NCBI GenBank assembly: GCA_035762425.1
Contig: DASTOW010000294.1
Span: forward strand, 1-30,119
DNA length: 30,119 bases
Reading direction: 5' to 3'
Origin: AWTP1-13 sp035762425
Lineage (GTDB): Bacteria > Pseudomonadota > Alphaproteobacteria > Rhizobiales > Hyphomicrobiaceae
Shown: piece by piece, positions 1 to 7,450 of the stretch
Numbering within the stretch: position 1 is the first letter of the stretch
Layout: each line of letters starts with the position of its first letter
Program-made: the position numbers and the translations under genes
The notes under the pieces: model-generated
The model's input: only the letters and a program-made list of their open reading frames with translations
What the model was told of the DNA's origin: nothing
Database searches by the model: none

Positions 1-115
1 GGCGCCGCGCCGGATCGAGGGCGCGGGAGACCGTCGAGGCATGCACGCGCGCGCGCTCGGCCACGCAGTGCAGGGTACTACTCTGGTCGGCCATCGGTGT
101 GGCCTTGCGGCTCAT
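1..115 (-). CDS. LacI-family transcriptional regulator, N-terminal fragment (runs off window)
   Basis: Read on the minus strand from the ATG at 115, about 38 residues are visible before the window edge. They contain VAERARVHASTVSRALDP, a good match to the DNA-binding helix-turn-helix of LacI/GalR regulators (pattern VAxxAGVSxxTVSRxLN). An in-frame ATG at 94 is an alternative start; the one at 115 has a CAGGA-like ribosome site nearby. The ligand-binding domain lies outside the window, so the effector is unknown. The gene is divergent from the intradiol dioxygenase operon, and the intergenic region carries a perfect LacI-type palindrome at 249-264. It is therefore very likely the local repressor of that operon. 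The family call is firm; the role is inferred from position. Confidence 0.8.
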   Translation of the reverse strand, partial: MSRKATPMADQSSTLHCVAERARVHASTVSRALDPARR

Positions 116-150
116 GCCTGATCCTGGGTTGGCAATCAGCACTCTGCATC

Positions 151-166
151 GGCGCGATGTCGCGCC
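151..166. repeat. Perfect inverted repeat in the lacI-type gene leader
   Basis: GGCGCGA-TG-TCGCGCC is a 7+2+7 perfect palindrome, 36 bp upstream of the regulator's ATG. It lacks the central CG and TTGCA arms of the site at 249-264, so it may be a second, different operator or a fortuitous GC-rich palindrome. Confidence 0.4.
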
Positions 167-215
167 CACGAACCCGGCGCAACGCCAAACCGGCTGCCTA
201 TGCGCAGGCCATCGA

Positions 216-243
216 TTGACGCGTCTGCCGATCCTGATACAAC
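216..243 (+). promoter_or_regulatory. Candidate sigma70-type promoter of the dioxygenase operon
   Basis: TTGACG (216-221) and TACAAC (238-243) are separated by 16 bp. They match the -35 consensus at 5 of 6 positions and the -10 consensus at 4 of 6. Transcription would start near 250, inside the LacI-type operator, the classical arrangement for repression. This is read by eye and not confirmed. Confidence 0.45.
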
Positions 244-248
244 ATTCC

Positions 249-264
249 ATGCAAACGATTGCAT
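249..264. promoter_or_regulatory. LacI-family operator palindrome
   Basis: ATGCAAACGATTGCAT fits ATGCAA-N-CG-N-TTGCAT: both arms are fully symmetric except for the A/A pair flanking the central CG. Symmetric half-sites around a central CG are typical of LacI/GalR operators. The site lies between the candidate -10 box (238-243) and the dioxygenase start (314), and about 134 bp upstream of the divergent LacI-type gene. Confidence 0.75.
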
Positions 265-313
265 AGACGATCGCATAATGTGCCGGCCGCAACAAGTCGC
301 GTCTGGAGGCCGC

Positions 314-1204
314 ATGATTATTGAACGCCAGGAGGACGTTACCGGGGCCGTGCTGGCGGCCATGGCGGGTGCCAGCAACCCTCGCCTTGAAGAAATAATG
401 GCGAGCCTCGTGCGCCACCTACACGCGTTTGCCCGCGAGGTGCATCTCACCGAGCCGGAATGGGAGACGGCGGTCGCGTTCGTCGTCGGCCTCGGGCAAC
501 GCACCAACGATACGCACAACGAAGTGGTGCTGTGCTCCGATGCGGTCGGTTTCTCGACGCTCGTGTGCCTTCTCAACAACGGCAACGCCGGCAATACCGA
601 AACAGCGGCCGCGCTGCTGGGGCCCTTCTGGCGCGCCAACTCGCCGCGCACCGCCGACGGAGGATCGATCGTGCGCTCGCCGACGCCGGGGCCAGCGCTG
701 TTTGCCAATTGCCAGGTCCGCGACGCATCAGGACGCGCGCTGGCCGGGGTCGAGGTCGATGTCTGGCAGTCCTCCCCGGTCGGCCTGTATGAGAACCAGG
801 ATGGCACGCAGGCCGACATGAACCTGCGTGGAAAATTCACCACCGACGCCGAGGGTCGCTTCAGCTTCCGGTCCGTCAAGCCGGGCAGCTATCCGGTGCC
901 TATGGATGGACCGGTAGGCCAGATGTTGCGCGCCCAGTCGCGCCACCCATACCGACCGGCGCACGTGCATTTCCTGCTCGCCAAGCCAGACTACAAGACG
1001 CTCATCACCCAGGTGTTCGTCGACGACGACAAATTCCTTGAGAGCGACGTGGTGTTTGGGGTCACGCGCCGGCTGGTCGGCGACTTCCGCAAGCATACGC
1101 ACACGGCGCCGACGGCCGACGTCGGCGGCGAGTGGTACTCTCTGGACTACACGTTTGTCATGGAGCCTGGCCAATCGGTGCTGCCCACACCTCCCATCAA
1201 GTGA
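314..1204 (+). CDS. Intradiol ring-cleavage dioxygenase (hydroxyquinol/catechol 1,2-dioxygenase type)
   Basis: A 296-residue non-haem Fe(III) enzyme that would open an ortho-dihydroxylated aromatic ring between the two hydroxyls. The N-terminal third is the helical dimerisation domain of catechol/hydroxyquinol dioxygenases; the C-terminal beta-sandwich holds the iron ligands. Tyr159 (in GLYENQD), Tyr193 (in SYPVPMDGPVG), His217 and His219 (in RPAHVHF) give the expected Tyr-Tyr-His-His set, with spacing close to hydroxyquinol 1,2-dioxygenases. The DGPVG and RPAHxHF contexts favour hydroxyquinol-type over simple catechol-type substrates; that step is inference. The start at 314 is chosen because CTGGAGG lies 5 bp upstream and because longer in-frame starts would cover the LacI operator. 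It is first in a six-gene operon; the next gene follows after 8 bp. Confidence 0.9.
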   Translation: MIIERQEDVTGAVLAAMAGASNPRLEEIMASLVRHLHAFAREVHLTEPEWETAVAFVVGLGQRTNDTHNEVVLCSDAVGFSTLVCLLNNGNAGNTETAAALLGPFWRANSPRTADGGSIVRSPTPGPALFANCQVRDASGRALAGVEVDVWQSSPVGLYENQDGTQADMNLRGKFTTDAEGRFSFRSVKPGSYPVPMDGPVGQMLRAQSRHPYRPAHVHFLLAKPDYKTLITQVFVDDDKFLESDVVFGVTRRLVGDFRKHTHTAPTADVGGEWYSLDYTFVMEPGQSVLPTPPIK

Positions 1205-1212
1205 GGATCGAC

Positions 1213-1965
1213 ATGGCCGGGCAGAACCCGCTGGCGGGCAAGGTGGCGGTCGTCGTGGGTGGGTCGGGCGGCATCGGCGCGGCGACCGCGCGCCTGCTCG
1301 CGCAAGAGGGCGCACAGGTCGTGGTCACATATCGCTCGGATGCGAGCGGGGCGGCAAAGCTGGTCCAGTCGCTGGCCGGCTCGGGCCATCGCGCCGAGCC
1401 GGTCCTGGTCGAGGATACGGCCACCATCACCGCTCTCGCCAGCCTGGTGGCAGAGGTCTATGGGCGAGCAGACATTGTCGTGAACACGGCGGGCTTCACC
1501 AAGCCTGTACCGAGCAATGATCTCGATGCCCTCGACGATGCCCTGATCGATCGTCTGTTCCAGGTCAACTGGCGTGGCCAGTTCGCCATCGTCCGCGCAT
1601 TCCGTTTGCTGTTGGAAAGGTCCGGCGACGGTCTGGTGGTCAACGTATCTTCGATCGCGGCCCTGAGCGGCATCGGCTCCAACATCGCCTACGCGGCGGT
1701 GAAAGCAGGCATCGACACCATGACCAAGTCGCTGGCGCGTGTCCTGGCACCCAAGGTTCGCGTCATGTCGGTGTCTCCCGGTATCGTCGCCACCGACTTC
1801 GTGCCCGGTCGAGACGCGGCCGCGCTCGCCAACATCGCACCTACCATTCCGGCCGGGCGTGTTGCGACTGCCGACGACGTGGCGCGTGCGATTGCCGCCT
1901 GCGCCACGCATCTGACGTACAGCACCGGCTCGCTCGTCATCGTCGACGGCGGCCGCGCCCTGTGA
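1213..1965 (+). CDS. Short-chain dehydrogenase/reductase (SDR)
   Basis: A 250-residue classical SDR. It has a glycine-rich NAD(P)-binding motif GGSGGIG (about residues 16-22), the VNTAG version of the NNAG motif, and the catalytic set Ser147, Tyr160, Lys164 in SIAALSGIGSNIAYAAVK. The C-terminus VDGGRAL is usual for the family. The start at 1213 has TGAGGA upstream and lies 8 bp after the dioxygenase stop, so the two are probably translated together. Substrate cannot be read from sequence. Given its neighbours it may reduce or oxidise an intermediate in aromatic breakdown, but SDRs of this length act on very diverse substrates. The family call is near certain; the role is open. Confidence 0.9.
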   Translation: MAGQNPLAGKVAVVVGGSGGIGAATARLLAQEGAQVVVTYRSDASGAAKLVQSLAGSGHRAEPVLVEDTATITALASLVAEVYGRADIVVNTAGFTKPVPSNDLDALDDALIDRLFQVNWRGQFAIVRAFRLLLERSGDGLVVNVSSIAALSGIGSNIAYAAVKAGIDTMTKSLARVLAPKVRVMSVSPGIVATDFVPGRDAAALANIAPTIPAGRVATADDVARAIAACATHLTYSTGSLVIVDGGRAL

Positions 1966-1975
1966 GCGGACGACC

Positions 1976-3007
1976 ATGAGCAACAGCTCGCGGCGCAGTA
2001 CCAAGGCCGGTGCCAGAGAGGTGATCGCCGCGCGGGCCGTGCGGCTCACCAGCAAGGCAACGACGGTCGAGGCGATCACCCCGACCATGCAAGAGCTGGC
2101 GCTGGCGCGCGAGCGCGACGACCAGGTGGTGGTGGAGATTGCTGCTGCGGGCGTCAATCCTTCCGACATCAAGGCGGCGATCGGCATGATGCCGTACGCC
2201 GTCTTCCCGCGCACGCCGGGGCGGGACTTCGCGGGCCGCATTGTGGCCGGGCCTGGCGACATGATCGGCCGCGAGGTGTTCGGCACCGGCGGCGATGTCG
2301 GCATCCGGCGCGATGGCACGCATGCGAGCCACGTCGTTCTGGAGCGCTGGGCCGTGGTGGAAAAGCCTCCCAGCATCAGCTTGCACGAGGCGGCCGGCCT
2401 CGGCGTGCCGTTCGTTACCGCCTACGAGGGCTTGCGGCGTGCCGGCCTGCCCAAACGCGGCGATACCGTGCTCGTGCTCGGCGCCAACGGCAAGGTCGGT
2501 CAGGCCGCCATCCAGATCGCCACGCGCCGCCGCGCCCGCGTTATCGGCGTGGTGCGCAGGCCGGAGCCCTATCGCGGCCACGCCTGTGCAAAGGTGGCCA
2601 TGCTCGACCATTCGCGCGTGGATGTCAGCCAGGCCGTGCGCGACATGACCGACGGCAAAGGCGCCGACATCGTCTTCAACACGGTCGGCGATCCCTACTA
2701 TGAGGCTGGAACCAAAGCGCTGGCCGCGGCTGGACGGCAGGTCTTCATCGCCGCCATCGACAAGGTCGTGCCGTTCGACATCTTCGCCTTCTATCGCGGC
2801 CGCCACACCTATGTCGGGATCGATACGCTGGCCTTCACGGCCGTGCAGTCTGCCACCTTGCTCGCCGAGTTGGCACCCGGTTTTGCCGACGGCACGCTGC
2901 GGCCGTTTCCGATCGAAGCACGCTTCGTCTATCGCCTAGACGATGCCCAGTCCGCATATCGGCAAGTCATGGGCTCGGCGCTGCAGCGCGTCGTGCTCGT
3001 GCCCTGA
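1976..3007 (+). CDS. MDR-superfamily NAD(P)H oxidoreductase (quinone oxidoreductase-like)
   Basis: A medium-chain dehydrogenase/reductase of about 343 residues. An N-terminal GroES-like domain (AAAGVNPSDIKAAIG, PGRDFAGRIVAG) is followed by a Rossmann domain with the nucleotide loop VLGANGKVGQAAIQIA. NPSDIK and the lack of the usual zinc-ligand pattern place it nearer the zinc-free quinone/enoyl reductases than the alcohol dehydrogenases. The ATG at 1976 is 10 bp after the SDR stop but has a weak ribosome site and gives about 20 residues before the first domain strand. A GTG at 2021, preceded by AGAGAG, is a credible alternative. Within the operon it may reduce an unsaturated ring-cleavage product; that is inference. 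Confidence 0.85.
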   Translation: MSNSSRRSTKAGAREVIAARAVRLTSKATTVEAITPTMQELALARERDDQVVVEIAAAGVNPSDIKAAIGMMPYAVFPRTPGRDFAGRIVAGPGDMIGREVFGTGGDVGIRRDGTHASHVVLERWAVVEKPPSISLHEAAGLGVPFVTAYEGLRRAGLPKRGDTVLVLGANGKVGQAAIQIATRRRARVIGVVRRPEPYRGHACAKVAMLDHSRVDVSQAVRDMTDGKGADIVFNTVGDPYYEAGTKALAAAGRQVFIAAIDKVVPFDIFAFYRGRHTYVGIDTLAFTAVQSATLLAELAPGFADGTLRPFPIEARFVYRLDDAQSAYRQVMGSALQRVVLVP

Positions 3008-3085
3008 CGCCTGTTCGACTACGCAACGGACACAGCAATGACAACGGTTCTGCTGAACAGGACCAGCAACCAGGGAGGCCATGCC

Positions 3086-4042
3086 ATGTACCGCTTGTCT
3101 CGTCGCACGTTCCTCGCAGGGGCTGCTGCCGGCGCTTGTCTGACTTCGCGCCCAGCAACAGCCGCCGACTATCCCACGCAAGCCGTAAAGATCGTCGTCC
3201 CATTCTCGGCTGGCAGCATGACCGACCTGCTTGCCCGCGTAATCGCCGAGAAGCTCCAGCAGGGCTGGAACAGGGAGGTGGTCGTGGAAAACCGGCCGGG
3301 ACTTGCCGGCACGTCGAGCGCGGCCAAAGCCGCAGCCGACGGCTACACGCTGATGCTCACATCCAATGGGCATACCGTCATCGGCCATCTCAACAAGAAC
3401 CTGTCGTTTGATCCCGCCAAGGATTTCGTCGGGGTGACGCAGGTGGCCGTCACGCCCCTCATCATGGCGGTCCCGCCCGACTCACCGGCCAAGACCGTCA
3501 AGGATCTGATCGAGATGGCACGGGCCAAACCCGGTGCGCTCAACTACAGCTCGGCCGGGCTTGGCAGCACCACGGGCATCGCCGGTGCGCTGTTCAAGCA
3601 AACCACCAACACCGACATCGTGCACGTGGCCTTCAAGGGGCTGCCCGAGACGCATACCGCCATCATCCGCGGCGACGTGGCCATGGGGTTCTCGTTCTTT
3701 GCGGCCGCGGGCGATCTGATCCTGAGCGGCAAGGTGCGGGCGCTGGCCGTCACAGGTCCAAACCGCTTGTCCGTGCTTCCCGAGGTGCCAACCTTCAAGG
3801 AGGCCGGCGTGCCCGAGTTTGAGTATGACGCGTGGTTCGGCATCCTGGCGCTGGCCGGCACGCCGACGCCGATCATCACCAAAGTCAGCCAGGATGTCGC
3901 CGACGTGCTGCGCCAGCCTGACGTCAAGGCGCGCTTCGAACCGCAGGGTGCCATGCTGGTGAGCAACGCTCCCAGTCAATTCGACCAGATCCTCAGGAAC
4001 GACACACTGCGCTATGCCGGGTTGTTCAAGGAGGCGAACTAG
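3086..4042 (+). CDS. Bug/TctC-family periplasmic binding protein with Tat signal
   Basis: A 318-residue extracytoplasmic solute receptor of the tripartite tricarboxylate transporter (Bug) family. Diagnostic features are YPTQAVKIVVPFSAGSMTD after the signal, VVVENRPGLAGT, and GLGSTTGIAG in the middle of the protein. The signal peptide has SRRTFLAG at residues 5-12, a good twin-arginine motif, with likely cleavage after ATA near residue 27, implying export in folded form. The start at 3086 has AGGGAGG about 8 bp upstream. No TctA or TctB membrane partner is in the window, so it is an orphan receptor here. Bug proteins bind small carboxylates and aromatic acids; placed between catabolic genes, it probably captures the pathway substrate. 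Confidence 0.9.
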   Translation: MYRLSRRTFLAGAAAGACLTSRPATAADYPTQAVKIVVPFSAGSMTDLLARVIAEKLQQGWNREVVVENRPGLAGTSSAAKAAADGYTLMLTSNGHTVIGHLNKNLSFDPAKDFVGVTQVAVTPLIMAVPPDSPAKTVKDLIEMARAKPGALNYSSAGLGSTTGIAGALFKQTTNTDIVHVAFKGLPETHTAIIRGDVAMGFSFFAAAGDLILSGKVRALAVTGPNRLSVLPEVPTFKEAGVPEFEYDAWFGILALAGTPTPIITKVSQDVADVLRQPDVKARFEPQGAMLVSNAPSQFDQILRNDTLRYAGLFKEAN

Positions 4043-4079
4043 CCTCCGTGCAACCTGTGGCGCGAGCGATGAGGGGGTC

Positions 4080-4892
4080 ATGATGATCAGGCTCTACGAC
4101 AGCGCGTTCAGCCCGTTTGCCCGCAAGGTGCGGATGGTTCTGGAATTCAAGGGCCTCGACTTCGAGGCGGTGGATGGATTGCTCAAGGCAAACCACGCGG
4201 CGCTCAAGGCCGTGAACGGCCGCATCGAGGTGCCGGCTCTGGTCGACGACGACATCGCCGTGGTGAACTCGGCCGATATCGTCGCCCACCTGGAGTTTTG
4301 CTATCCGAGCAAATCCGTATATCCGCAATCGCCCGCTGCGCGCGTGCACGCACGCGCCTGGGAACGGACGGCCGACACGTTCCTCGACCCAATTCTGGTC
4401 GATATCTCCTACTGGACGTGGGCCGACCGCCCGGACCGCATGCCCGATGGCTTGCTCGAGGCAGCTCGGGCCGACCTGCGGCTCGTCTACGACGCACTTG
4501 ATCGCGAGCTAGCCGGGCGGGAGTTCGTCAGCGGCGCGTTGTCCATCGCCGACATTGCGCTCTTTCCGCACATCCTAAGCGCGAGAGCCATGCAGGTCGA
4601 ATTCTCCAAGCAGGCCCACCCCAATCTCGCACGCTGGTTCAAAGCGATGCGGGCGCTGCCGGTGTGCGTCGCCGACATGCAACGGGCCAGGGCCTACATG
4701 GCGCACATGCCGGACACCGACATCGAGAAGAAGCGCATCTTTTGGCGCGGTGATCGCATGGAGTGGATCTTGGCGCGTGGCTTTCACGCGTGGTTCTTCA
4801 AGGAAATCGATCAAGGCCGGGTGCTGTGGCCAGGTCGCGCGCTGCCGGCTCGGCTCAGCCAAGGCACGCCGGCCACCCACATGCGCCACTAG
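4080..4892 (+). CDS. Glutathione S-transferase-like protein with C-terminal extension
   Basis: A 270-residue protein with an N-terminal thioredoxin-fold domain (residues 3-80). It opens with RLYDSAFSPFARKVRMVLEF, where SPF replaces the CPxC/SPxS active-site region, and contains EVPALVDDD and NSADIVAHLE, the glutathione gamma-glutamyl site. The C-terminal helical domain has the GALSIADIALFP motif. Typical GSTs end near 210-220; this one carries about 50 extra residues (KKRIFWRGDRMEWILARGF region) of no recognised domain. A GAGGGGG site precedes tandem ATGs at 4080 and 4083. In aromatic operons GST-like enzymes often isomerise maleyl compounds or cleave thioethers or ethers; which applies here cannot be decided. 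Confidence 0.85.
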   Translation: MMIRLYDSAFSPFARKVRMVLEFKGLDFEAVDGLLKANHAALKAVNGRIEVPALVDDDIAVVNSADIVAHLEFCYPSKSVYPQSPAARVHARAWERTADTFLDPILVDISYWTWADRPDRMPDGLLEAARADLRLVYDALDRELAGREFVSGALSIADIALFPHILSARAMQVEFSKQAHPNLARWFKAMRALPVCVADMQRARAYMAHMPDTDIEKKRIFWRGDRMEWILARGFHAWFFKEIDQGRVLWPGRALPARLSQGTPATHMRH

Positions 4893-4903
4893 GAGGAGCA
4901 GCG

Positions 4904-5905
4904 ATGCGTGTTGTCGCGCTTGAAGAGCATTTTACCGTGCCCGCCCTGGTCCGTCGCATCGACCCGGCAGCAATTAGCCGCCGCGGCTTCCGGCCGAGAA
5001 CCCAGCGCTCCGACGTCGCCAACCCGCTCGACGTGCTGCCCGAGATCGGCCAGCGCCGCCTCCAGTCGATGGATGAAGCCGGCATCACGGTTCAGGTGTT
5101 GTCCAACGCGGGACCTGGGCCCGACCTGGTGCCGGGGCCGGACGGCATCGCCATCGCCCGCGACATGAATGACCACCTGGCGGCGGCCAGCGCCCGACAT
5201 CGTGATCGCTTCGCGGGCTTTGCCGTGCTGCCGATGCACAGCCCCGAGGCCTGCTCGGCCGAGCTGGAGCGAACGGTGCGGCAGCTGGGCTTCGTTGGCG
5301 CCCTCATCAACGGCACCACCGAGGGCCGCTTCCTCGACCATCCAAGTTACGACAGCCTGCTGGCGGCCGCCGTCGACCTCGACGTGCCGATTTACATCCA
5401 CCCGCACGTTGCTCCCGAGGCCGTGCGCCAGGCCTACTACGGCGAGCTGCCACCCGGCTCGGCGCGTGTGCTGGAGCAGGCCGGCTGGGGCTGGCATTCC
5501 GAGACGGCTATTCACGTCCTGCGCATGGTGCTGGCTGGCTGCCTGGACCGGCACCCGCGCCTCAAGATCATCATTGGCCACATGGGCGAGATGCTGCCGA
5601 TGATGCTGGCGCGCATCGACGAGGTGTTCGCCCTCGATATCGGGCATCTGCAGCGGCCGATCAGCCGCGCCATCCTCGATCAGGTGTGGATCACCACCAG
5701 CGGCATCTTCACCGAGCCGCCGTTCCTGGCCGCTTTGGCGACCTTCGGCATCGATCGGATCATGTTTTCGGTTGACTATCCCTATGCCGCCAATGCCAAG
5801 GGTCGGGCCTTCCTCGACGGACTTTGCCTCGCCCCGGTCGACATGGCCAAGCTCGTACACGGCAATGCCGATGGGTTGCTGGGGTTGGGGGCGCCGGTGG
5901 AGTGA
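4904..5905 (+). CDS. Amidohydrolase-2 family decarboxylase, gamma-resorcylate decarboxylase-like
   Basis: A 333-residue TIM-barrel metal enzyme of the ACMSD/amidohydrolase-2 family. The layout follows gamma-resorcylate (2,6-dihydroxybenzoate) decarboxylase: MRVVALEEHF at the start (Glu7, His9), IYIHPH (His166), IIIGHMGEMLP (His226, Glu229) and MFSVDYPY (Asp291). These correspond to the five metal/catalytic positions of that enzyme and all are present. Length also fits. Such enzymes decarboxylate hydroxybenzoates without a cofactor beyond the metal. AGGAGGAG lies just before the ATG, and the gene starts 11 bp after the GST stop. With a hydroxyquinol-type dioxygenase in the same operon it could supply a resorcinol-like phenol, although no hydroxylase is seen here. 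The exact substrate is inferred. Confidence 0.85.
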   Translation: MRVVALEEHFTVPALVRRIDPAAISRRGFRPRTQRSDVANPLDVLPEIGQRRLQSMDEAGITVQVLSNAGPGPDLVPGPDGIAIARDMNDHLAAASARHRDRFAGFAVLPMHSPEACSAELERTVRQLGFVGALINGTTEGRFLDHPSYDSLLAAAVDLDVPIYIHPHVAPEAVRQAYYGELPPGSARVLEQAGWGWHSETAIHVLRMVLAGCLDRHPRLKIIIGHMGEMLPMMLARIDEVFALDIGHLQRPISRAILDQVWITTSGIFTEPPFLAALATFGIDRIMFSVDYPYAANAKGRAFLDGLCLAPVDMAKLVHGNADGLLGLGAPVE

Positions 5906-5951
5906 CGATGGCAGGCATGGACAGGGGCCGCCAGCCGAGGCCTTCGCCATT

Positions 5952-5977
5952 GAGCTAGCGGGCTGGCGCTACGGCTC
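5952..5977. terminator. Candidate hairpin between convergent genes
   Basis: GAGC-TAGCG-ggctgg-CGCTA-cg-GCTC can fold into a 9-bp stem with a 2-nt bulge. It lies just after the decarboxylase stop (5905) and spans the stop codon of the convergent GFA gene (5969-5971). There is no clear T-tract, so termination is only a suggestion. Confidence 0.3.
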
Positions 5978-6412
5978 GCTCCGCTGCGGCCCGGGACGAT
6001 TGCGCACGTAGCTGCGAACAATAGAGGGCATTGACGGCAGCCACGTCTCGCGCCGCACCTGCCAAACCTCGTAGGTCGGTGTGAACCGGCTCGTCTCGTC
6101 GAACGAGCCCAAGGCCAACTCGACTTCGTCAGACCCCTGATCGCGGTTGAACACCGTCGAGCCGCAGCGCAGGCAGAAAAAACGCCGCCCTGCGCTGGAG
6201 GAGGCGAACACGCCGGGCTGATCACCGACAAACGTGACCTGATCGGCGGGAAAGATGGCGAATGCGGCGAATGGCGCGCCATGCTTCTTGCGGCAGTCGA
6301 GGCAGTGGCACAAGCCGACACGGTAGGGCTCGCCCTTGGTGAAGAAGCGCACGGCACCGCAGGAGCAGCCTCCGCTCGCTTGCGAAGCGATGCTGGCAGC
6401 GGACGTGGCCAT
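5969..6412 (-). CDS. GFA/CENP-V domain zinc protein
   Basis: A 147-residue protein with the complete Cys pattern of the glutathione-dependent formaldehyde-activating (GFA) family. It has GGCSCGAVRF (Cys16, Cys18), GLCHCLDCRKKHG (Cys35, Cys37, Cys40) and FFCLRCGSTVF (Cys80, Cys83). These Cys residues bind structural and catalytic zinc in the family. The start at 6412 is chosen because AGGAGG lies 8 bp upstream on the minus strand and because it gives the family's usual length. GFA-domain proteins are common and most have no proven formaldehyde role, so function should be left as zinc-binding domain protein. It is convergent with the catabolic operon and probably a separate unit. Confidence 0.9.
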   Translation of the reverse strand: MATSAASIASQASGGCSCGAVRFFTKGEPYRVGLCHCLDCRKKHGAPFAAFAIFPADQVTFVGDQPGVFASSSAGRRFFCLRCGSTVFNRDQGSDEVELALGSFDETSRFTPTYEVWQVRRETWLPSMPSIVRSYVRNRPGPQRSEP

Positions 6413-6545
6413 CGTTGTTGCCTCCTGGCTTGCGTCGGCGTTGGCATAGCCGTCAACGCGATCCACCAGCTCAATTGTTAATCTCGAGTTCATTTTCCCA
6501 TCTTTAGCGTCACTTTCAATCGATGGGTGCATTGGGGGAATCGGT

Positions 6546-6950
6546 ATGCGCACAGCTCCTGTCGTCACCTTCGTAGTCATAGCCGCGTGTGTCGTCATTG
6601 CCGACCACGCACGCGCCGGACCACTGGCCGCGCCGGTGGTCGCCATACGAGGCGCGATAGTTGGCGAACGCGCGGCCGCGCCGGTTGATCCGGCGCAGTA
6701 CCGCTACTTCGAGGACGACCGCTACTACGACAGGTCGTATCGGCGCCGGCTCTACCCGCCTTCGATTTACGACACTCCCCCGCGGTATTACGAGCGAGGG
6801 GTATACCCCTACTATTCGCCGCGCGCCTACGCGCCGGACTATGTCGACGAGCCCGCGCGCCCGACGAGCTGTGGTCAGTACCGCTATTGGAACGGCGAAT
6901 ACTGTGCCGACGCGCGCTTTGAGCGACCATACCTTGGGCCGAAGTGGTAG
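6546..6950 (+). CDS. Small secreted Tyr/Arg-rich protein, function unknown
   Basis: A 134-residue protein with a clear Sec signal peptide (hydrophobic core VVTFVVIAACVVIA, cleavage likely after ARA at residue 24). The mature part is low-complexity and very rich in Tyr, Arg, Pro and Asp (YRYFEDDRYYDRSYRRRLY). It ends with a Cys pair in CGQYRYWNGEYC. A GGGGGA ribosome site lies 6 bp before the ATG. Short exported proteins of this kind are frequent in Hyphomicrobiales genomes, where they have no assigned function. Nothing in the neighbours suggests a role. It is divergent from the GFA gene. Confidence 0.7.
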   Translation: MRTAPVVTFVVIAACVVIADHARAGPLAAPVVAIRGAIVGERAAAPVDPAQYRYFEDDRYYDRSYRRRLYPPSIYDTPPRYYERGVYPYYSPRAYAPDYVDEPARPTSCGQYRYWNGEYCADARFERPYLGPKW

Positions 6951-7219
6951 GTGGTGCGCGCCGAGCTGCGAGGTTGAGAGAGGCCGGACGTTACGCCGGC
7001 GCCTATCGGGGTGGCGAGTGCTGGGCCATCGATCCAGCCTTGGCGGGCGCCTGCCGCCGCGCTTCAGCCCGACATCGGGTCGGCTCTCTCGGAGTTGATT
7101 GTGCCTGCGCCAGACACCGTCGTCCAGTTGCAAGCGAAGACGCCCCACAAATGTCAAATCAAGGGGTGCAACTCATCAAATCCGGTTGTTTGGCATCAGG
7201 TCAGGCGTGGAGGGCGTTG

Positions 7220-7450
7220 ATGCACAGATCGATGGCCGCAATAGGCATTCTCATGTTGGCAATGCTTGGGTCAGACACGGCACAGGCATGGCGGGACGAC
7301 AGCCATGGGTATCGCGGCGTGCGCGCCTATGGCTGCGGCCCAGCGTGTGGAGGCCACTACTTTTCCGGGGTGAGCGTGCGTGTGCATGAGTGGCGCCAAC
7401 GTGTGTACATTCGGCGCCAACTTCACCGTCACCGCACCGCTCGCTCCTAA
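7220..7450 (+). CDS. Small exported protein, function unknown
   Basis: A 76-residue protein with a Sec-type signal peptide (AAIGILMLAMLG core, probable cleavage after AQA at residue 23). The short mature domain contains CGPACGGHYFSG and ends in a basic stretch (RRQLHRHRTARS). TGGAGGG about 6 bp upstream supports the start at 7220. I recognise no family. The 269 bp between the previous gene and this one hold no gene I can support. Its stop overlaps the stop of the convergent gene by 4 bp. Existence is supported by signal peptide plus ribosome site only. Confidence 0.5.
   Translation: MHRSMAAIGILMLAMLGSDTAQAWRDDSHGYRGVRAYGCGPACGGHYFSGVSVRVHEWRQRVYIRRQLHRHRTARS

Noticed and set aside
1147..2376. 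Long minus-strand open frame opposite the SDR and MDR genes
   Set aside because: Antisense shadow in GC-rich DNA: Arg/Ala/His-rich, no family motif, no ribosome site, and it opposes two well-supported enzymes.
6951..7219. Possible gene remnant with Cys pair (ECWAIDPALAGAC) between two small secreted protein genes
   Set aside because: No start, signal peptide or ribosome site; the Cys pair alone is not enough to call a pseudogene.
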